NCBI GenBank assembly: GCA_946999645.1
Contig: CAMQDS010000021.1
Location: 1-18,311, forward strand
Length of the DNA: 18,311 nt
Direction: 5' to 3'
From: an uncultured Bacteroidales bacterium
Lineage (GTDB): Bacteria > Bacteroidota > Bacteroidia > Bacteroidales > UBA932
The notes under the pieces were generated by a model. The model was given only the letters and a program-made list of their open reading frames with translations, did no database searches and had not been told where the DNA came from. Of this stretch, positions 15,056 to 18,311 are shown piece after piece (the stretch's first letter is position 1; each line of letters begins with the position of its first letter). The translations under genes and the position numbers were made by a program.

Positions 15056-16947
15056 AAGTGCATATTTTGTGACATACCAGGGTCACTGATCTCAATCGAC
15101 TTTTCTTTATTAACATACAAGTCATAAACAAGAGAACCCTGATACTGTGTAGTCGACCAGTATTTCGTCATGTGTTTAAGGTTCTCAACTATATTTCCTA
15201 ATTTATGTGATAAGGCTGCCTCATTGAAGCGCGAATATTCAAATCTTGCATACTTATTACTATTATTAATACCTATAGCAAACTTATCAGCTGGAATAAC
15301 TTCCAAACCTTTATCTCCCAACATATCCAACCACTCACCAATGCTTGGAATATACCAACCTGTGGTATTTTCAGGAGCATGTACTTTAGTATCAAATTCC
15401 TTGGTTACTTTGAAAGCAGGAAAATAATTAAGGTCATAGGAATTCCACACCTTTGTAGTAACAGCATAACCATCAGGACCATTTTCATAATTCTGCTTTA
15501 TATATTCATCATGATGAGAACCTACTAAACGATCATTAAAATTAGGTTCTGTACACAGTTTCTGAGCTTCACCAGAGGCGTTTTTATACGCCATTACCAA
15601 GCCATGAGGCTCTGCTATACCTTTTGCTTTTAATGCTTCTTTTACGCCGTCATGCAAATGAGCATTGTTCTCTGTCTTATACAGATATGCTACAATACCT
15701 ATAACATCCTTCTGCTGTTCTGGTTGCAAAGCATCCGGCTTTACAGTTGTACCGTCCTTAAGCATATAGTCACCTACAGCGAGGCTATAGGGTATGATTT
15801 CACTCGGAACAGTCACCACATTCCAATCATCCACAACAAAACGAACCTTCATTTCGCCCTGCAATACAGACTTACCTTCTTCTCCAAGTTGAATGGTATA
15901 GATATGATTTCTCTTTACATTCACCCAATCATTAGGATCAGTTGTCTTACAAAACTTCACGGTCAACTTACCCTTTTTAGTTACTTTTGCATTCTTAGCT
16001 GTATACTCTATCTCAACTACAGGAGAAGACGCTTTATCCTTAACTTCTTGCTCATAAAGGTAGAATACACGGTGCTTATTAGCCTTGCGTATAGCTTCAG
16101 TTCCTTCAGCATCGTGGGTTGCATCGTAGCCAAAATCTACACCAGTAATTTTTGCACTATACTCAGTCAAAGGCTTGAGTTCTATTTTTGGCATTGTTCC
16201 AGCAGTCGGAATATTTAATTTCCCAGCATCAGCCTTACCCAACAAACAACTCTTATTATTGACATTGGTAAGTTTAACTGAAGTAATATAAAGGTCCTTC
16301 GCAAAGTTGAGAATATCTATTCTTGCCATTGAACGTACCAAAGTCGCATCCACATTGTTTCCTCTCGGAGTTGTGTTTATATCACCAGTGACACACGACA
16401 TAGGGAAACTCTTATTTGTTCCTCCCAACAAATCATCTGCTGTGTTTCCTGTTGCCACTGTGGCTGTAGCAAGAGCCGAACGGAAATCCGCTAATGTAGT
16501 GCTGTTTGTTAGGGTAACACTCGTAGGGTCATCATTCGCAACAAGTGCAGCCCTGACTGTTTGATTCATGATTTCAGGTTCTATATCCACTGAGCAGAGT
16601 TTTGCAGAAGCTCCGCCAGCAGTAAGACTGGATGCGTCAAATGAATATTCCTTAAAGAAAGTATAATCAAATTCATTACCGTTATGCCCCGTCTTTTTGA
16701 AGATATAAACATTAAGTTTATTAATTGCTGCTTCGTCAGGTTCTGCCACTATCGTAGTTCCTACAGCTCTGGTAACTAAAACATTATCCAACGAAGGAGA
16801 CTGTATCTTAATGCTGATTTTAGGTGTTTCATTTCCTGAAACTGTAACGTCATTATCTATATTTTGTTTTTCTCCGTTACATCCCAACATTCCTACTGCT
16901 ACTACTGCAGATAGAAACAAACGACTTATAAATGTATTGTAAATCAT
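15031..16947 (-). CDS. Pilin-adhesin: fimbrillin domain fused to a C-terminal FISUMP/C-type-lectin-like domain
   Basis: A 638-residue lipoprotein with lipobox MLGC (Cys23). The fimbrillin domain covers about 40-375: a first strand ISIKIQ, a candidate processing site VLVTRAVG (Arg60) as in type V pilins, SMARIDILN, and VKRNHIYTIQLGEE followed by VDDWNVV. The C-terminal adhesin module starts at about 390 with AVGDYMLKDGTTVKPDALQ. It has DVIGIVAYLYKTENNA, GLVMAYKNAS, KVWNS and the lectin-fold signature TTGWYIPSIGEWLDMLGDKG, and ends YWSTT...VYDLYV...FVRPILAF. It is a tandem paralog of the gene at 17019-18311. The adhesin modules are very alike, the pilin parts less so. It follows that gene by 71 bases, with a hairpin but no promoter between them, so the two are cotranscribed. 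Such fusions could stand at a pilus tip or decorate the shaft. Confidence 0.82.
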   Translation of the reverse strand: MIYNTFISRLFLSAVVAVGMLGCNGEKQNIDNDVTVSGNETPKISIKIQSPSLDNVLVTRAVGTTIVAEPDEAAINKLNVYIFKKTGHNGNEFDYTFFKEYSFDASSLTAGGASAKLCSVDIEPEIMNQTVRAALVANDDPTSVTLTNSTTLADFRSALATATVATGNTADDLLGGTNKSFPMSCVTGDINTTPRGNNVDATLVRSMARIDILNFAKDLYITSVKLTNVNNKSCLLGKADAGKLNIPTAGTMPKIELKPLTEYSAKITGVDFGYDATHDAEGTEAIRKANKHRVFYLYEQEVKDKASSPVVEIEYTAKNAKVTKKGKLTVKFCKTTDPNDWVNVKRNHIYTIQLGEEGKSVLQGEMKVRFVVDDWNVVTVPSEIIPYSLAVGDYMLKDGTTVKPDALQPEQQKDVIGIVAYLYKTENNAHLHDGVKEALKAKGIAEPHGLVMAYKNASGEAQKLCTEPNFNDRLVGSHHDEYIKQNYENGPDGYAVTTKVWNSYDLNYFPAFKVTKEFDTKVHAPENTTGWYIPSIGEWLDMLGDKGLEVIPADKFAIGINNSNKYARFEYSRFNEAALSHKLGNIVENLKHMTKYWSTTQYQGSLVYDLYVNKEKSIEISDPGMSQNMHFVRPILAF

Positions 16948-16967
16948 AATAATTTCTATTGTTTTTT

Positions 16968-16999
16968 GCGTCCGCTCCGCTCGTCACGGAGACGGACGC
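16968..16999 (-). repeat. GC-rich intergenic hairpin 19 nt after the stop codon
   Basis: GCGTCCGCTCCG (16968-16979) pairs with CGGAGACGGACGC (16987-16999) with a single bulged base, around the loop CTCGTCA (plus-strand reading). That is a very strong stem in an AT-rich gap. On the transcribed strand it is followed by A residues, not U, so it is not an intrinsic terminator. Either it tunes mRNA stability between two pilin genes, or it acts at DNA level as the hairpin or cruciform that follows a DGR variable repeat. Confidence 0.85.
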
Positions 17000-17016
17000 G
17001 GTTTAAATAGATAAAT

Positions 17017-17043
17017 AGTTAAAAAGCGAGGATAGGACGTACA
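17017..17043 (-). repeat. 27-bp direct repeat, copy 2
   Basis: Partner of 15029-15055, at the same place relative to the stop codon of the upstream paralog. In a DGR reading this invariant 3' block would occupy the position of the homing-initiation (IMH-like) sequence. Confidence 0.8.
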
Positions 17044-18311
17044 TAGTACCAGAGAATACGACCGTTGGTGTTGTAGTAGAAGTCTCCGTTACCGCCGAAA
17101 AGCACGTCGTAAGCGCCGTTAGAGGGACACTCAGAAGACGACGAATACAACTGGTTACTGGCAAAGGTATCGAAGTAACCTACCTTTCCCATCTTTTGAT
17201 TAAGAATAGATATAGCAGCAAGTGCTGCTCCTGTCCAATTAGCATAATAAATTGAACTCAAATCTTTTACTGTATCAGTAATCCTCTTACTTATAGCCTG
17301 AAGTCCTTTATCTCCTAAAATATCAATCCACTCTCCAGCAGAAGGAATATACCAACCAGTGGTATTTACAGGGGCTTTTACTTTATTTCCATATTCCTTA
17401 GTTACTTTGAAAGCAGGGAACTCATCAAGTTTATTAGAATTCCACACATTTGTGGTAAGGGTATAACCATCAGCTCCAGTATCATAACTATCTTTCCATG
17501 TACGCTTGAGTTCGCCAAATTGAGTATTAGAAGTTCGCCATTGTGCAGAGGTAGAGGCGTTCTTAAGAGCCATTACCAAGCCATGAGGCTCTGCAACGCC
17601 TTTTGTTTTTAACGCTTCTTTTACACCGTTTTTCAAGCGAGCATTGTTCTCTGTCTTATACAGATAGGCAACGATACCTATAACGTCCTGTTGCTGTGCT
17701 GGTTGCAAAGCATCAGGCTTCACTGTAGTACCGTCCTTAAGCATGAAGTCACCAACAGCAGTGGTGGTGTAATCAGGCTTTTTAGCAGCAGGTGGAACTG
17801 GAGTTACCGCTCCTGCAAGTGCGGCGGAGAGTTCATCTCTGGTAACGTGGAATGTTTCATCTTCTTCCCAAGGTGCTGTAGTAAGACTAAACCTAATAGT
17901 TGCAGATGGGTTTGACAAAACTACCTTATACAAGGTATTACGCTTGAGTGTGATAGGCTCGCTTGTAGCGGAAGTAACTAATTTTACTACATGAAGATAG
18001 GTCTGACCTTCCATCGTGTATGTTATCTCCAATGAAGGTACTTCTGCGTCCTTTCCGTATTGTTCGTATGAATATATCTGCTCTTTATATTCTATAGGTG
18101 TCTTTGAATTTCCTTCAAGATTTACATCATTATATTCTTTTGTCGCTTCCAAATAAGCATTTTTAAATGCGTCTGCATTATCACTAATAAGCACTGTTTG
18201 TTTAGACCTATTCTTGAACACTACCTTCGTAATGGTGATACCATCTGCTTGATTGACTATATCTATTCTTGCCATTGCTCGCTTTAGGTGAACTGTACCG
18301 AGGTCGGTCTC
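17019..18311 (-). CDS. Pilin-adhesin with a variable-repeat-like 3' end (5' end outside the window)
   Basis: The frame is open to the window edge, giving 430 visible residues; the signal peptide and first part lie outside. The visible part begins within the fimbrillin domain (ETDLGTVHLKRAMARIDIVN, matching the ATLVRSMARIDILN strand of the downstream paralog). It continues to LKRNTLYKVVLS and APWEED, then a Pro/Ala-rich hinge (TPVPPAAKKP) absent from the paralog. The adhesin module follows (AVGDFMLKDGTTVKPDALQ, DVIGIVAYLYKTENNA, TTGWYIPSAGEWIDILGDKG). The final 52 residues, with LYSSSSE, GAYDVLF and YYVRPILAF, fit a C-type-lectin-like core in which variable sites sit between fixed ones. Codon use changes abruptly at the start of this tail. 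Probably cotranscribed with the 15031-16947 gene. Confidence 0.82.
   Translation of the reverse strand, partial: ETDLGTVHLKRAMARIDIVNQADGITITKVVFKNRSKQTVLISDNADAFKNAYLEATKEYNDVNLEGNSKTPIEYKEQIYSYEQYGKDAEVPSLEITYTMEGQTYLHVVKLVTSATSEPITLKRNTLYKVVLSNPSATIRFSLTTAPWEEDETFHVTRDELSAALAGAVTPVPPAAKKPDYTTTAVGDFMLKDGTTVKPDALQPAQQQDVIGIVAYLYKTENNARLKNGVKEALKTKGVAEPHGLVMALKNASTSAQWRTSNTQFGELKRTWKDSYDTGADGYTLTTNVWNSNKLDEFPAFKVTKEYGNKVKAPVNTTGWYIPSAGEWIDILGDKGLQAISKRITDTVKDLSSIYYANWTGAALAAISILNQKMGKVGYFDTFASNQLYSSSSECPSNGAYDVLFGGNGDFYYNTNGRILWYYVRPILAF
17022..17177 (-). other. Candidate DGR variable repeat (VR-like block)
   Basis: These are the last 52 sense codons of the pilin-adhesin. By direct count, 24 of 52 codons end in C and 2 in A; in the 42 codons just upstream (17181-17306) none ends in C and 14 end in A. 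Coding-strand adenine is 29 of 156 here (about 19%) against 44 of 126 upstream (about 35%). Many codons have the form NNC (TAC, TTC, GAC, ACC, AAC, GGC), as expected if AAC codons of a template repeat had been mutated at their adenines. The block ends in a fixed VRPILAF, is followed by a hairpin, and lies in a lectin-like domain. No template repeat is visible to prove it. Confidence 0.55.

Noticed and set aside
16968..16999. Hairpin read as an intrinsic terminator
   Set aside because: On the transcribed minus strand it is followed by A residues and not U. The T-run is only on the plus strand, before the hairpin. A real terminator for this operon is at 14967-15001.
8355..18311. DGR reverse transcriptase or template repeat inside the window
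   Set aside because: All open frames are accounted for by pilus genes or pncB. No frame has reverse transcriptase motifs such as YxDD in context, and no AAC-rich copy of the 17022-17177 block is seen on either strand.
1..18311. CRISPR arrays, tRNA or rRNA genes, insertion sequences
   Set aside because: No regularly spaced short repeats, no tRNA-like cloverleaf, no rRNA segment and no transposase frame or terminal inverted repeats with target duplications were found.

Overview
The window comes from the chromosome of a member of the Bacteroidales. It is AT-rich and has no clear Shine-Dalgarno sites. Its promoters match the Bacteroidetes -7 element TAnnTTTG. It also carries a set of lipoprotein pilins and FimB/Mfa2-type proteins typical of Bacteroidales type V pili (P. 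gingivalis FimA/Mfa1-like). I cannot fix the genus without a search.

Positions 1-8300 are core housekeeping genes. A plus-strand operon (165-1794) encodes guanylate kinase, NadD and a CYTH-domain protein. It abuts, tail to tail, a minus-strand pair (tmk and a DoxX/MauE-like membrane protein). A divergent promoter region (about 3708-3875) starts folP-purB on the plus strand. purB converges on a DivIC/FtsB-like gene. Back-to-back promoters at 6398-6415 drive that gene and a nucleotidyltransferase-CPBP protease pair. A bidirectional terminator at 8304-8335 closes the block.

Positions 8355-18311 are a minus-strand pilus region with a nicotinate phosphoribosyltransferase gene (pncB) set inside it. 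In the direction of transcription the order is as follows. First come two tandem paralogous pilin-adhesins (17019-18311, cut by the window edge, and 15031-16947), closed by a terminator at 14967-15001. Next is pncB with its own promoter and a leader of about 105 nt. Last is a three-gene operon with its own promoter: a FimB/Mfa2-like anchor or accessory lipoprotein, a 489-aa pilin-like lipoprotein with an Ig/BACON-like C-terminus, and a 759-aa tip-like lipoprotein.

The most interesting signal is at the 3' end of the 17019-18311 gene. Its last 52 codons (17022-17177) form a sharply bounded block: 24 codons end in C, against 0 of the 42 codons just upstream, and coding-strand adenine falls from about 35% to about 19%. 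The block encodes the end of a C-type-lectin/FISUMP-like domain finishing in VRPILAF, and a GC-rich hairpin lies 19 nt past the stop codon. Together these look like the variable repeat and downstream hairpin of a diversity-generating retroelement (DGR) target. No reverse transcriptase or template repeat is in the window, so the element would have to lie outside it or act in trans. The neighbouring paralog at 15031-16947 has the same adhesin module and the same final bases but lacks both the codon shift and the hairpin at that place, which gives an internal control.
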